Shown: positions 25,564 through 34,552, counted from the first letter of the stretch. The stretch is DNA of 64,000 nucleotides from Paramesorhizobium salinisoli (GCF_003335045.1 NZ_QOZG01000002.1:186001-250000), one strand, 5' to 3'. Program-made: numbers and translations. The notes: generated by a model not told the origin, from the sequence alone.

Positions 25564-26343
25564 TCACGGCCGCACGGCCGGCGTCTCGACCGGCAGGCCG
25601 CGCGCCCGTTCGGCAAGGTAGAGTTCCAGGTCGACGAATTCGGGCGCACCGAAAGCGAAGGGCTCCGCCCTCACGCCGATCATGCAGTTGCGCAAGCGCC
25701 GCTGCAGCGATCCGACCATCTGCCACTCCAGCCGGTAGAGCGGATAACCGGTCGGGTGCGCCTGCGGGATGGCGCTGCCGCCGAGCCGTTTGCCCCAATT
25801 GTCGTCGTGGCAGGAAGCGCAGGAGAGATCGAGCTGGCCGATGCGGCTTTGGAACAGACGCCGGCCGTTTTCGCGGAACGGCGCAAGCCGGGGATCGTTC
25901 GCCGGTGTGACGGGCATGCCGCGCGATTGATGCGTCACATAGGTTGTCAGGGCGAGCAACGCGTCGGACTCTGGCGCCAGAGGCTCAGCCTGCTGCCGCT
26001 CCGTCCGGCAGGCATTGATACGCCCGGCCAGGTCGATCGGCCGGCCCGTCGCCTCGTCAAAGACAGGGTAGCGCACGGCAACGCCGGACATTGTCCGGGA
26101 CGCATCGCCATGGCAGCCGGAGCAGGCGACATTCGCCCTTCCCTCCGGCTCCTGCCAGAGCTGCTCGCCCTGCAGTACCCACAGCATGCCAGGATTGCTG
26201 ATGTCGTCGGCCTGCAGCGCCTGCGTCTCGGGCGTCATGAAATCGAAGCCGGAGCGCTTCTCGCCGACTTCGATGCCGCGGGCGGAGACAATGCCAAAAA
26301 AAGCGGATACACCAATGGCTGCAAGCCGCCAGAGCGTGCGCAT
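25564..26343 (-). CDS. soxA: SoxA-type dihaem cytochrome c (sulfur-carrier conjugating enzyme subunit)
   Basis: 259 residues with an N-terminal signal. Two haem motifs occur, CSGCH (74-78) and CASCH (175-179). The catalytic Cys, which ligates the active-site haem, is conserved as Cys220 in RNCMIGVRAEP. In known Sox systems SoxAX oxidatively couples thiosulfate to the SoxY arm. The gene is last in the operon and its start overlaps the soxZ stop by one base (TGATG). All catalytic landmarks are intact, although the arm of the partner SoxY is unusual. Confidence 0.93.
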   Translation of the reverse strand: MRTLWRLAAIGVSAFFGIVSARGIEVGEKRSGFDFMTPETQALQADDISNPGMLWVLQGEQLWQEPEGRANVACSGCHGDASRTMSGVAVRYPVFDEATGRPIDLAGRINACRTERQQAEPLAPESDALLALTTYVTHQSRGMPVTPANDPRLAPFRENGRRLFQSRIGQLDLSCASCHDDNWGKRLGGSAIPQAHPTGYPLYRLEWQMVGSLQRRLRNCMIGVRAEPFAFGAPEFVDLELYLAERARGLPVETPAVRP

Positions 26344-26663
26344 CAGCTCACCGTGATCATGGCCGACGCCGTTTGCGTTGCCCCGGCGTCGTCGGTCCAG
26401 GTAAATTCGATCGTGCCGCTTGCCAGGGCGACAAGCGTGAAGGCGAAGAAGGGATTGGCCGACACTGCCGGATGGAGATCTGCCCGGAACACCTCCTCGC
26501 CATTATAAGTGCAGGCGAACCGGCGGATGATATCGCGGGGGATGTTGATGCCGTTCGGGCCGACGCGATAGCCGGTCTCCATCGGATGGGCGATCATCGC
26601 CCGGATTTCGACGGTCTCGCCTTGCTTGGCCTCCTTCGGCACGTTGACAAGCGCGCGCGCCAT
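26343..26663 (-). CDS. soxZ: SoxZ sulfur-carrier subunit
   Basis: 106 residues, the normal size, without a signal peptide, as usual for SoxZ, which is co-exported with SoxY. Conserved segments include AMIAHPMETGYR and FTWTDDAGATQTA. It forms the heterodimer that presents the SoxY arm. Its start overlaps the soxY stop by one base (TAATG). Confidence 0.93.
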   Translation of the reverse strand: MARALVNVPKEAKQGETVEIRAMIAHPMETGYRVGPNGINIPRDIIRRFACTYNGEEVFRADLHPAVSANPFFAFTLVALASGTIEFTWTDDAGATQTASAMITVS

Positions 26664-27163
26664 TACAAGAGATCCTCGATACAGGCGGCCAGCGTGACGA
26701 TCGCGCTCGCCCTGCTCGACCAGAAGCTGCCGTCGCTCATCTCGGCGACCGCGACAACGACCTGAGAAGTCGCGAGCCGGATCCGCGTAGAGACGGTGGC
26801 GCGGCCCGAGCGCGGGCCTAGGTGGAAAACCACGACATTCGCCTCCGGGTTCTTCTCGTTGAAGATCGCGATGCGCCGGACATGATCGTCCGTGGTCATC
26901 GGGCTTTCGGCGGCGACCGTGATCCCGACGGCATTGCCGTTCTCGACCAGAGGCGGCAAGTCAAGCCGGACCCGGCCGTCGAGGACGGCAGCTCCGCCGG
27001 TGAAGGTGCGGATCGCTTCGTCCAGGCTCGGGCGGGCAACGGCCCAGCGCGGCAGGCTGATGACCAGAAGGCCGGTCATGCCGGTCCGGAGAAACTGCCG
27101 CCGTCCGACAAGGGCTCCCAGGGCTCCCATGGTTTCATCAACTCGAATCGGGTTTTCGCGCAT
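26663..27163 (-). CDS. soxY: SoxY-like carrier protein with non-canonical C-terminal arm
   Basis: 166 residues from ATG 27163, which has AAGGG at 5 bases; a GTG two codons earlier (27169) leaves no room for the site. A twin-arginine leader (GRRQFLRTGMTGLLV) precedes the Ig-like SoxY fold (EAIRTFTGGAAVLDGRVRLD). Canonical SoxY ends in the flexible arm GGCGG, whose Cys carries the substrate. Here the end is TLAACIEDLL: a Cys (161) is kept, but the glycines are gone and five residues follow it. The soxX stop is two bases upstream. It may carry a different substrate or belong to a divergent SoxY branch. Confidence 0.85.
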   Translation of the reverse strand: MRENPIRVDETMGALGALVGRRQFLRTGMTGLLVISLPRWAVARPSLDEAIRTFTGGAAVLDGRVRLDLPPLVENGNAVGITVAAESPMTTDDHVRRIAIFNEKNPEANVVVFHLGPRSGRATVSTRIRLATSQVVVAVAEMSDGSFWSSRASAIVTLAACIEDLL

Positions 27164-27165
27164 AA

Positions 27166-27618
27166 TCACCCTTTCAACGTCGCGAGATAGGCGACGATAT
27201 CCTCGATATCGGCGCCGGTCAGGATCGGCTTGCTGCGCCAGGCAGTGGCGACGCGCCGGCTTTCCTCTTCCACGATCCGGTAATAGGAAGGCATGATCGT
27301 ATTCGGCGCGAGCCGCTTCATGTCGACCACGCGCAGCCGGATCTGGCCTTCCGAAAGCCTTGTCCCGATGCCGGTCAGGTCGGGCGCCAGCGTGCCGTGC
27401 AGATGCGCATCAGGGAACGGCCCGCTATGGCAGAGCGTACAGAGGCTGCGCTGCCGATCAGCGATCAGCGCGGCGCCGCGCGCCGGATTACCCCTGGCGC
27501 CAACCAGTGGCTGCGTGATCGCATCGCCGCTGACGGCATAGGATCCCACCTCCTCGCCGGCAGAGGGCGAAGCCGCAAGCAGCAATCCGGTAAGAGCGAG
27601 GCCAACCATTCTCGTCAT
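27166..27618 (-). CDS. soxX: SoxX-type monohaem cytochrome c
   Basis: 150 residues from ATG 27618. The signal peptide (about 1-20) is followed by one haem motif, CTLCH (60-64), and the SoxX landmarks HLHGTLAPDLTGIG and APNTIMPSYYR with the likely Met ligand. It accepts electrons from SoxA during conjugation to the carrier. The start overlaps the flavoprotein stop by 4 bases and has GAGAGG upstream. The much longer frame reaching 28161 is an overlap artefact. Confidence 0.9.
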   Translation of the reverse strand: MTRMVGLALTGLLLAASPSAGEEVGSYAVSGDAITQPLVGARGNPARGAALIADRQRSLCTLCHSGPFPDAHLHGTLAPDLTGIGTRLSEGQIRLRVVDMKRLAPNTIMPSYYRIVEEESRRVATAWRSKPILTGADIEDIVAYLATLKG

Positions 27619-28877
27619 CCGAACACCTCTCGCGTGATCGTCCGGAACCAGTCTTCCGCGTAGGCGGCTTCCAGTTCGCGGACGGAGGATGGTGCCTCGA
27701 GCGGGCTGGTGCCGCCCGCACCCTCCACCTCGGCGAGCAGGCCGTCGCGCGGCTGGTAGACGCCGGCGATAGAAATGCCATAGCCGGGCGCGACCAGGCT
27801 GTAGCAGGTGTTGATGAGCTTCGGTTGCGCCGGCTGCCGCTCCCTGACCAGGGCGGCTACCGCCGCGGCGCAGGCCTTTGCCTGGGCGTTGGCGGTGAAG
27901 GCCGATTTCGGCATGGCTCCGCCGATCACCGCATCGCCAATGACATGGATCTCCGGCTGCAGGCGGGACTCGAAGGTGACCGGGTCGATCGGGCACCAGC
28001 CCGTCTGATCCGCGACACCGGCCAACTGCGCGATCCTGCCCGCGCGCTGCGGCGGGATCACGTTGGCGACATCGGCCCTGTGGCTGCCGAACTCGGTCAC
28101 CAGCGTTCTCGTTGCCGGATCGATTTCCGTCACCCTGCCGCCCGAGGACAGGGGAACCCATTCAATCAGGCCGGGATAAAGCTCTTGCCACGCCGCCTCG
28201 AACAGTCGCTGCTTCGAAAAGGCGTCCTTGGCGTCGAGGATGATCAGCTTGGAGCGTGGCTTGCTGGTCTTGAGGTAATGGGCGATCAGGCTTGCCCGCT
28301 CGTAGGGACCGGGCGGGCAGCGGAACGGATTGGCAGGCGCGGAGAGAACAACCACCCCGCCGTCCGGCATCGCCGCGAGCTGATCGCGCAGCATTAGCGT
28401 CTGCGACCCGGCCTTCCACGCATGCGGCATGCTCTCCGCCGCCGCCTCGTCATAGCCCGGCAACGCGTCGAAGCGCAGCTCTATGCCGGGCGCCAGCACC
28501 AGCCTGGTGTAGTCGATATCCTCACCGTCATCGAGCCGAACGCGCCGGCGCTCGGCATCGACGGCGACGGCACGCCTGCGGATGAACTCGATATCGTCGA
28601 ACTGATCATAGCTGAAGGTTTGGGCCTCGATGTCGCGCAGCCCTGCAAGCACGGCATTGCTGAAGGGACAGGCCACATAAGCGGCCTCCGGCTCAATCAG
28701 CGTCACGGCAAGGTCGCGGTCCAGCTGCTTCAACGCGCGCGCACAGCTTGCCCCGGCAAAGCCGCCGCCGACCACGACCACGCCGGGCCGCGCCTGCGCG
28801 CGGACATGCGGCGCGACAAGAACGGCCGCGGCGACGCTGGCCGCCGCGCCGCCGATCAGGGCTCTACGGTTTGGCAT
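27615..28877 (-). CDS. soxF: SoxF/FccB-like flavocytochrome c sulfide dehydrogenase flavoprotein
   Basis: 420 residues from ATG 28877, with GGAGG nine bases upstream. An Arg-Arg signal peptide (about 1-27) precedes the FAD-binding motif VVVVGGGFAGASCARAL. Cys70 in AYVACPFSN matches the residue that binds FAD covalently in FccB. A second nucleotide-fold and an interface domain follow. Such proteins oxidise sulfide or carrier-bound sulfane sulfur and pass electrons to a c-type cytochrome. The cytochrome gene directly upstream overlaps it by 14 bases and is the likely partner. Confidence 0.9.
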   Translation of the reverse strand: MPNRRALIGGAAASVAAAVLVAPHVRAQARPGVVVVGGGFAGASCARALKQLDRDLAVTLIEPEAAYVACPFSNAVLAGLRDIEAQTFSYDQFDDIEFIRRRAVAVDAERRRVRLDDGEDIDYTRLVLAPGIELRFDALPGYDEAAAESMPHAWKAGSQTLMLRDQLAAMPDGGVVVLSAPANPFRCPPGPYERASLIAHYLKTSKPRSKLIILDAKDAFSKQRLFEAAWQELYPGLIEWVPLSSGGRVTEIDPATRTLVTEFGSHRADVANVIPPQRAGRIAQLAGVADQTGWCPIDPVTFESRLQPEIHVIGDAVIGGAMPKSAFTANAQAKACAAAVAALVRERQPAQPKLINTCYSLVAPGYGISIAGVYQPRDGLLAEVEGAGGTSPLEAPSSVRELEAAYAEDWFRTITREVFG

Positions 28878-29229
28878 GGCGTGTGGCCTCCGGTTTGCCG
28901 AGCCATTCGGCGATAGCGCGCGTCTCTTCCTCGGTGTATCCCCGGGCGATGCGGCCCATGACCGTCGCCTCGCGTTCACCGGAACGGAAGGCTTGCATCT
29001 GGGCCACGATGTCGTCAGCCGCCCGGCCATCGAGCGAAGGGATGACCGAGCCGAGCGCCGCCGGCCCGTGACAGCCGGTGCACGCCGTCGCACCGGGCGG
29101 CGCAGCGTCAGCCCACGCAGTCGCGCTGGACACAAGCCCGGCAAGCAGCACGGGCAGCACGGGCAGAACGGGCGTCAACGATCGTCTACCGCGCCTGTTC
29201 TTCGTGTGCCTCATGTCATGCGAGGTCAT
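28864..29229 (-). CDS. Small monohaem cytochrome c (FccA-like)
   Basis: 121 residues with a basic N-terminus and signal segment (about 17-40). One haem motif, CTGCH (50-54), and a candidate Met ligand in EATVMGRIARGYT. Starts at 29229 or 29214 are both possible; neither has a strong ribosome site, and both depend on overlap with the iorB end. It could be the cytochrome half of a flavocytochrome with the SoxF-like protein, or the electron acceptor of the molybdenum hydroxylase upstream, or both. It is one haem domain, half the size of dihaem FccA. Confidence 0.87.
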   Translation of the reverse strand: MTSHDMRHTKNRRGRRSLTPVLPVLPVLLAGLVSSATAWADAAPPGATACTGCHGPAALGSVIPSLDGRAADDIVAQMQAFRSGEREATVMGRIARGYTEEETRAIAEWLGKPEATRHAKP

Positions 29230-31393
29230 GGTTCTTCAACGGCAGCGTGCGGATGCGCTTTCCGGTGGCGGCGAAGATCGCATTGAGGACGGCCGGCGCC
29301 GCGACAGCGATAGTCGGCTCGCCGACGCCGCCCCAGAAGCCGCCGGACGGCAGTATGATCGTCTCCACCTCCGGCATTTCAGCCATGCGCATAACTTCGT
29401 AGCTGTCGAAATTCTCCTGCTCCATACGGCCGCCATTCACGGTGCATTCGCCGTAAATGCAGGCGGAAAGACCATAGACGAAGGAACCCTCGACCTGCCG
29501 TTCGATTTGTGCGGGATTGACGACATGGCCCGGATCGGTAGCCGCCACGATACGATGGATCCTGAGTTGTCCATCAGTAACCGAAACCTCCGCCGCCGCC
29601 GCGACATAGCTGCCGAAACCCATGATCTGCGCCAGGCCGCGGTGAACGCCGTCGGCGGCCGGGGTGTTCCAGCCGATCCGTTCGGCAACCGCGTCCAGCA
29701 CGGCGAGGTGCTTCGGGTGGTTGGCCATCAGCTTGCGTCGGAAGGCAAGCGGATCCACCCCTGCCTCGTGCGCGAGCTCATCCATGAAGCATTCGAGGTA
29801 GATGGCGTTCTGGTTGAGATTGACGCCCCGCCAGAAGCCGGGCGGGATCGGCGGGTTGCGCATGGCGTGGTCGACCAGGAGGTTCGGGATCGTATAACCG
29901 ATGTGCCCTTCCGGGCTGGCGGCGGTGAGCCCCTGAAAGATGATGGGGTCCATGCCATCCTGCATGCGCTGCGGCATGACGGCTGCGAGGATCGACTGGC
30001 CGGAGATGCGCATGCGCAGCGCGGTCAGATTGCCATCGGCATCGAGCGCGCCCGTGAGCCTGCACTGCGTGATGGGGTGGTAGCGCCCCTGCAACATATC
30101 CTCCTCGCGCGACCAGATGAGCTTCACAGGCGTACCGGGGAGTTCCCTCGCAATTTGTACGGCTTGCGTGACATAATCCTGCATGCCACGCCGGCCGAAG
30201 CCGCCGCCGAGATGGATCTTGTGCACCTCGCATTGCTGTACCGGCAGGTCGGCGGCTTCGGCCGCTGCAGCAAGGCTTGCTTCGCCATTCTGGGTCGGCA
30301 CCCATACTTCACAACGCTCCGGCGTATAGAGCGCCGTCGCGTTCATCGGCTCCATGGTCGCGTGGTTCTGGTAGGGGAAAGCGTAAGTCGCAGTGACCGT
30401 TCGGCCGGTGGACAGGGCAGTACCGGCATCACCTTGCGAGTTGCCGATGAAGGCATCATCGGCGCCCAGGCCTTCTTCAAGCATCGCGGCTATCGAGGCG
30501 CTGGTAACCTGCCTGTTGGGGCCTTCGTCCCACGTGACTGGCAGGGCATCCAGAGCGGTCTTCGCCCGCCACCACGTATCGGCGACCACTGCAACGGCGG
30601 TGTCGCCTACCTGAACGACGGTGCGCACGCCGGGCATGCCCGCGACCGCCGCCGCGTCGAAACTCTTCACCTTGCCGCCGAAATACGGGCAGGCCCGGAT
30701 CGCCGCGTTGAGCATGTTTGGCAGCTTGAGATCGGTACCGTAGATTTGGCTGCCGTTGAGCTTGTCGGCGGTATCGAGCCGCGGCAGCGGCCTGCCGGCT
30801 ATGGTCCAGTCCTTCGGATCCTTCAACGTAACATTGGCGGGTGGCGTCATCTGCGCGGCGGCGGCAGCCAATTGTCCATAAGAGGCGGTACGATCCGATG
30901 CTGCATGCGTGACAACGCCCTTCGTCGCGGTGCATTCGCTGGCCGGCACCTTCCATTCGGCGGCCGCGGCGGCGATCAGCATCTCCCGCGCGACCGCTCC
31001 GCCCATACGCACATAGTCGTGCGACTCGCGGATGCCGCGGCTACCGCCGGTGGAGAAATTGCCCCACACCCGGTCACGCGCGAGGTTCTTGGCCGGCGAC
31101 GGATATTCGGTCGTGACCTTGGACCAGTCGCAATTCAATTCCTCGGCGACGAGTTGCGCCAGGCCGGTCAGCGTCCCCTGCCCCATCTCGGAGCGGGCTA
31201 TGCGGACGACTACCGTGTCATCCGGCCTGATCACCACCCAGGCATTGACCTCCGGAACCTCTGGCGTCGTCCCTGCGCCCTCGGCAAGTGCAGGCTTGAT
31301 GAACGGCAGGTTGAACCCAATGGACAGGCCTCCGGCCGTGGAGGCCACGCCTATCATGAAGTTGCGGCGGGAAATGGAAATGATCGCGTTCAT
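29216..31393 (-). CDS. Molybdenum hydroxylase large subunit, IorB/xanthine dehydrogenase family
   Basis: 725 residues from ATG 31393, which has GAGGAG at 7 bases; an ATG at 31408 is less likely. A twin-arginine-like leader (SRRNFMIGVASTAGGLSI) indicates export. Molybdopterin motifs are present: EMGQG (about 69-73), HLGGGFGRRG, GFWRGVNLNQN, and the active-site Glu in GVGEP (about residue 692). Isoquinoline 1-oxidoreductase and related enzymes hydroxylate N-heterocycles or oxidise aldehydes and give electrons to cytochromes. It is the second gene of the Sox-linked operon, which is an unusual partner for this family. The substrate is unknown. Confidence 0.92.
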   Translation of the reverse strand: MNAIISISRRNFMIGVASTAGGLSIGFNLPFIKPALAEGAGTTPEVPEVNAWVVIRPDDTVVVRIARSEMGQGTLTGLAQLVAEELNCDWSKVTTEYPSPAKNLARDRVWGNFSTGGSRGIRESHDYVRMGGAVAREMLIAAAAAEWKVPASECTATKGVVTHAASDRTASYGQLAAAAAQMTPPANVTLKDPKDWTIAGRPLPRLDTADKLNGSQIYGTDLKLPNMLNAAIRACPYFGGKVKSFDAAAVAGMPGVRTVVQVGDTAVAVVADTWWRAKTALDALPVTWDEGPNRQVTSASIAAMLEEGLGADDAFIGNSQGDAGTALSTGRTVTATYAFPYQNHATMEPMNATALYTPERCEVWVPTQNGEASLAAAAEAADLPVQQCEVHKIHLGGGFGRRGMQDYVTQAVQIARELPGTPVKLIWSREEDMLQGRYHPITQCRLTGALDADGNLTALRMRISGQSILAAVMPQRMQDGMDPIIFQGLTAASPEGHIGYTIPNLLVDHAMRNPPIPPGFWRGVNLNQNAIYLECFMDELAHEAGVDPLAFRRKLMANHPKHLAVLDAVAERIGWNTPAADGVHRGLAQIMGFGSYVAAAAEVSVTDGQLRIHRIVAATDPGHVVNPAQIERQVEGSFVYGLSACIYGECTVNGGRMEQENFDSYEVMRMAEMPEVETIILPSGGFWGGVGEPTIAVAAPAVLNAIFAATGKRIRTLPLKNHDLA

Positions 31394-31404
31394 GAATAGT
31401 CTCC

Positions 31405-31875
31405 TCAACCGCGTTGGGTGGCTTCACCGCCATTGGCGGCCAGCTTGATCGCGGCGCGCACCCTGTTGTAGGTGCCGCAGCGGCAGATATTGGTGATCTC
31501 GTTGTTGATATCCTCGTCCGAGGGGTTCGGATTCTGCGTGAGCAGACCCGCCGCAGCCATGATCATGCCGGCCTGGCAATAGCCGCATTGCGGCACGTCG
31601 AGCTGCAGCCATGCCTGCTGGAGCGGATGCGAGCTGTCTGGCGAAAGCCCCTCGATCGTGGTGATTTGCTGGTCGGGCCCAACCGCGCTCACCGGAAGCA
31701 CGCAGGAGCGCGTGGCGGCGCCGTCTATATGAACGGTGCAGGCTCCGCAGGCAGCAACTCCGCAACCATATTTCGTCCCGGTAAGCCCGATCTGCTCGCG
31801 GATCACCCACAGCAGCGGCGTGTCCGGATCGACCTCGATCTCATGTGGGGTGCTGTTGATGATCAATCTGGCCAT
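31405..31875 (-). CDS. Molybdenum hydroxylase small subunit with two [2Fe-2S] clusters (IorA type)
   Basis: 156 residues. The plant-ferredoxin-type cluster is bound by Cys38, 43, 46 and 58 ([18 protein letters not shown]). The second cluster uses Cys97, 100, 131 and 133 (QCGYCQAGM and [10 protein letters not shown]). No signal peptide; it would be exported with the Tat-type large subunit. It moves electrons from the molybdenum site to the acceptor. First gene of the operon, with GGAGG before its ATG, and 11 bases before iorB. Confidence 0.93.
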   Translation of the reverse strand: MARLIINSTPHEIEVDPDTPLLWVIREQIGLTGTKYGCGVAACGACTVHIDGAATRSCVLPVSAVGPDQQITTIEGLSPDSSHPLQQAWLQLDVPQCGYCQAGMIMAAAGLLTQNPNPSDEDINNEITNICRCGTYNRVRAAIKLAANGGEATQRG

Positions 31876-31985
31876 TGTGCAATCCTCCGATCAAAGGCTG
31901 GCGAGGATCGCCTCCGGATCCTGCGCGACATGGTCTGGCAGCAGAGACCGACCGTCCCGGCTAGCGACCAGGCCAAGCTAGCCGG

Positions 31986-32040
31986 AAGCTGTCGCAGAAC
32001 CTTGTCCCAATTTCCGGTAGTTTATCGCAAGCTGTCACAG
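31986..32040. promoter_or_regulatory. Direct repeat in the Sox-operon/two-component divergent promoter
   Basis: The 319-base space between the divergent operons holds two near-identical 12-base boxes, AAGCTGTCGCAG (31986-31997) and AAGCTGTCACAG (32029-32040), start to start 43 bases, about four helical turns. OmpR-type regulators bind tandem direct repeats, and one is encoded 150 bases away. A likely control site; inferred. Confidence 0.45.
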
Positions 32041-32194
32041 GCGCAGCGCTCTGATACACTTCGTTACATTTCTCACGTTTTGTTGATGTCGCGCGAGATT
32101 GCCGCCATGGCGCGGAAGATGATCATCTGTATAGACGCCAACTGGATATCGTCGATACTGGCCAACTATTTGGTTGGTGGCTTTGGAGCATGAC

Positions 32195-32914
32195 ATGGAA
32201 GTGGCGCAGCACATCGCGGTCGTGGACGACCACAGGGATATTCGCGATCTCCTGGCAAAATACCTCACCCAGCAGGGTTATCGCGTCAGCGTCGCCGACA
32301 GCACGGCCGCGCTCAAGCGGCTGCTCGACCGCAGCTTGCCCGACCTCATCGTCCTCGACGTCATGATGCCTGGCGAGGACGGCATTGCCGCCTGCCGCTA
32401 CGTGCGTGGGGCGGTGGATGTTCCGATCATCTTCCTCACCGCCATGGCCGAGGAAATCGACCGGATCGTGGGCCTTGAGATCGGAGCCGACGACTATCTC
32501 ACCAAGCCGTTCAATCCGCGGGAACTGCTGGCGCGGATCAAGGCCGTGCTCAGGCGTGTCCATAGCCTGCCGCCGCAGCGCGGCCGTCTCAAGTCGAACG
32601 CATTCCGGTTCGACCGTTGGACGTTGAATGTCGGCCGTCGCGAGTTGGTCGGGCTCGATGGCGTAGCGGTCGCGCTCAGCACGGCTGAGTTCCGGCTTCT
32701 CACCGCCTTCATCGAGCATGTCGGTATCGTGCTCAGCCGGGATCAACTGCTCGACCTGACCGTCGGGCGCACCGCCGACGGTTTCGACCGCGCCGTCGAC
32801 AACCAGGTGAGCCGGCTGCGCAAGAAGATCGAGGCGGATGCGAAGAGACCGATGCTGATCAAGACGCACTGGGGCGGCGGCTATTGCTTCACTGCGGAGG
32901 TGGCCCAGGCATGA
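32195..32914 (+). CDS. OmpR-family response regulator
   Basis: 239 residues from ATG 32195, with GGAG six bases upstream; an earlier GTG at 32174 is poorer. The receiver domain has the acidic pair (VVDDH), phospho-acceptor Asp55 (LIVLDVMMPG) and Lys104 (YLTKPF). The C-terminal winged helix covers about residues 135-235 (LSTAEFRLLTAFIEH, DNQVSRLRKKIE). Divergent from the Sox/Ior operon and coupled by ATGA to its kinase, it most likely controls that operon. Confidence 0.93.
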   Translation: MEVAQHIAVVDDHRDIRDLLAKYLTQQGYRVSVADSTAALKRLLDRSLPDLIVLDVMMPGEDGIAACRYVRGAVDVPIIFLTAMAEEIDRIVGLEIGADDYLTKPFNPRELLARIKAVLRRVHSLPPQRGRLKSNAFRFDRWTLNVGRRELVGLDGVAVALSTAEFRLLTAFIEHVGIVLSRDQLLDLTVGRTADGFDRAVDNQVSRLRKKIEADAKRPMLIKTHWGGGYCFTAEVAQA

Positions 32915-34392
32915 TGCTGTTGTGGAGACGCAGCCTGGCCGCCCGCTTTCTCATGCTGGTGCTGCTTGCGCTTGCGCTGTCGCAGGCGATCACCTTTCTG
33001 ATCTCGTGGGACGAGCGCGGACAAGCACTGCACGCGGCGGCCAAGGGCGAGTTCGTCAGCCGTACGTCCTCGCTTGCGCTCCTGCTGGACACGACGCCCC
33101 CCTCGCTCCGGCCTGACATCCTCAACGTCAGCGGCACGGCCTATACGCGCTTCTGGACCTCGGCCGACGGGCCGAACAATCCCCTCGCCTGGCAAAAGGA
33201 GGCCCTGACGCAGCTCGCCAAACCGCTTCCCGGCATTGCCGGCAAATATGCCGCCTACATGAACGGAAAGGCCTCGACCGCGGTCGATGCCGCCGATCCT
33301 TCCGTGCCGCCGCGCATGGTGAATCTATCCGGCAATGGCAGACCCTTCTCGCGGCCAGCCAAGTTTCTTTACATGGACGCCGCCCCAAATGGCATGGGTC
33401 TTTCCGTCCGCCTCGATGACAGCACCTGGCTGAACGCCGCGTACGCCAAGGCAATGCCCAACGCATTCTGGACAACGCAATCGGCCATATCGCTGGCGCT
33501 CACCGCACTCATCCTGTCCGCCATAGCGATTTTCGGGGCGCAGGCCATAGCGCGTCCGCTGCGACGGCTCGCCAATGCCGCTGAACTGTTCGGCCGCGGC
33601 GAAGCCGTGCCGCGGCTGCCGGAATCAGGGCCGGACGATATTCGCCTGACCGCCGAGGCGTTCAATCGCATGCAGGAGCGCCTGCAGCGCTTCGTCGAGG
33701 ACCGCACACGCATGCTGGCGGCGATCAGCCACGATTTGCGCACGCCGCTGACTTCGCTCCGACTGCGCGCGGAGTTTGTCCAGGATCACGACCTCCAAGA
33801 AAAGATGCTGAAGACCATCGAGGAGATCCAGACGATGACGGAAGCGGCGCTCGCCTTTGCGCGTGAAGACGCCGCAGTAGAGGAAACGCGGACTGTCGAT
33901 CTTTCGGCGCTCGTTGGCAGTCTCTGCGACGATCTGGCGGAGCTGGGCCAAAACGTCACCGTCAGCGACGGGCCCAAGGTGCTTTATCGCTGCCGGCCGG
34001 ACTCGCTGCGCCGGGCGATCCGCAACCTCGTCGAAAACGGGGTCCGCTATGGCGAGCGGGCAAAAGTGAGCCTGGTCAGGAGCGCCGACAGCCTGGACAT
34101 CGTTGTCGAGGATGCCGGACCCGGTATTCCGCAGAGCAACATGGAACAGGTATTCGCCCCGTTCTTCCGCCTGGAGCGGTCGCGTAACCGGGAGACCGGC
34201 GGCGTCGGGCTCGGCCTGTCAATTGCCCGCGCCATCGCCCGCCACCACGGCGGAGATATCGTGCTGGAAAACCGAAGCAAAGGCCTTCGCGCGATCATCA
34301 GGCTGCCGCTGATCGACATGACCAAGCAGCTTGCCCCCGCGCCTGTGCCCGAGACGACCCCTCCGGCCGGACTACGATCCTTGCCGGTTTGA
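32911..34392 (+). CDS. Sensor histidine kinase, partner of the Sox-operon response regulator
   Basis: 493 residues from ATG 32911, overlapping the regulator stop as ATGA. TM1 is about residues 9-32, a periplasmic sensor region of about 155 residues follows, TM2 is about 190-210, then HAMP and kinase domains. The phospho-acceptor is His274 (AISHDLRTPLTSLR). ATP-binding boxes are RNLVENGVRYG, VEDAGPGIP and GVGLGLSIAR. It presumably senses a periplasmic substrate or redox state linked to the divergent operon. Confidence 0.92.
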   Translation: MMLLWRRSLAARFLMLVLLALALSQAITFLISWDERGQALHAAAKGEFVSRTSSLALLLDTTPPSLRPDILNVSGTAYTRFWTSADGPNNPLAWQKEALTQLAKPLPGIAGKYAAYMNGKASTAVDAADPSVPPRMVNLSGNGRPFSRPAKFLYMDAAPNGMGLSVRLDDSTWLNAAYAKAMPNAFWTTQSAISLALTALILSAIAIFGAQAIARPLRRLANAAELFGRGEAVPRLPESGPDDIRLTAEAFNRMQERLQRFVEDRTRMLAAISHDLRTPLTSLRLRAEFVQDHDLQEKMLKTIEEIQTMTEAALAFAREDAAVEETRTVDLSALVGSLCDDLAELGQNVTVSDGPKVLYRCRPDSLRRAIRNLVENGVRYGERAKVSLVRSADSLDIVVEDAGPGIPQSNMEQVFAPFFRLERSRNRETGGVGLGLSIARAIARHHGGDIVLENRSKGLRAIIRLPLIDMTKQLAPAPVPETTPPAGLRSLPV

Positions 34393-34552
34393 CCGAAACC
34401 CTTCCCGTGATCGAACTGCCGCCACGGATCAATGTCGTCGCACAAAGGACAAGACACCCAAATCCAGCCGCTTCGGTGGCGAGTGGCTGGTCCTGCCGGA
34501 ACTTCCGGCTGCAGCAAAACCCCTCCCGTCAACGTTTCGCAGAGGTGATCCG

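Noticed and set aside
27619-28161. N-terminal extension of SoxX to 28161
   Set aside because: It overlaps the flavoprotein gene; the signal peptide starts at 27618, where a good ribosome site exists.
29078-31399. 773-codon open frame antisense to the molybdenum hydroxylase gene
   Set aside because: The sense frame has all cofactor motifs; the antisense product has no recognisable motif.
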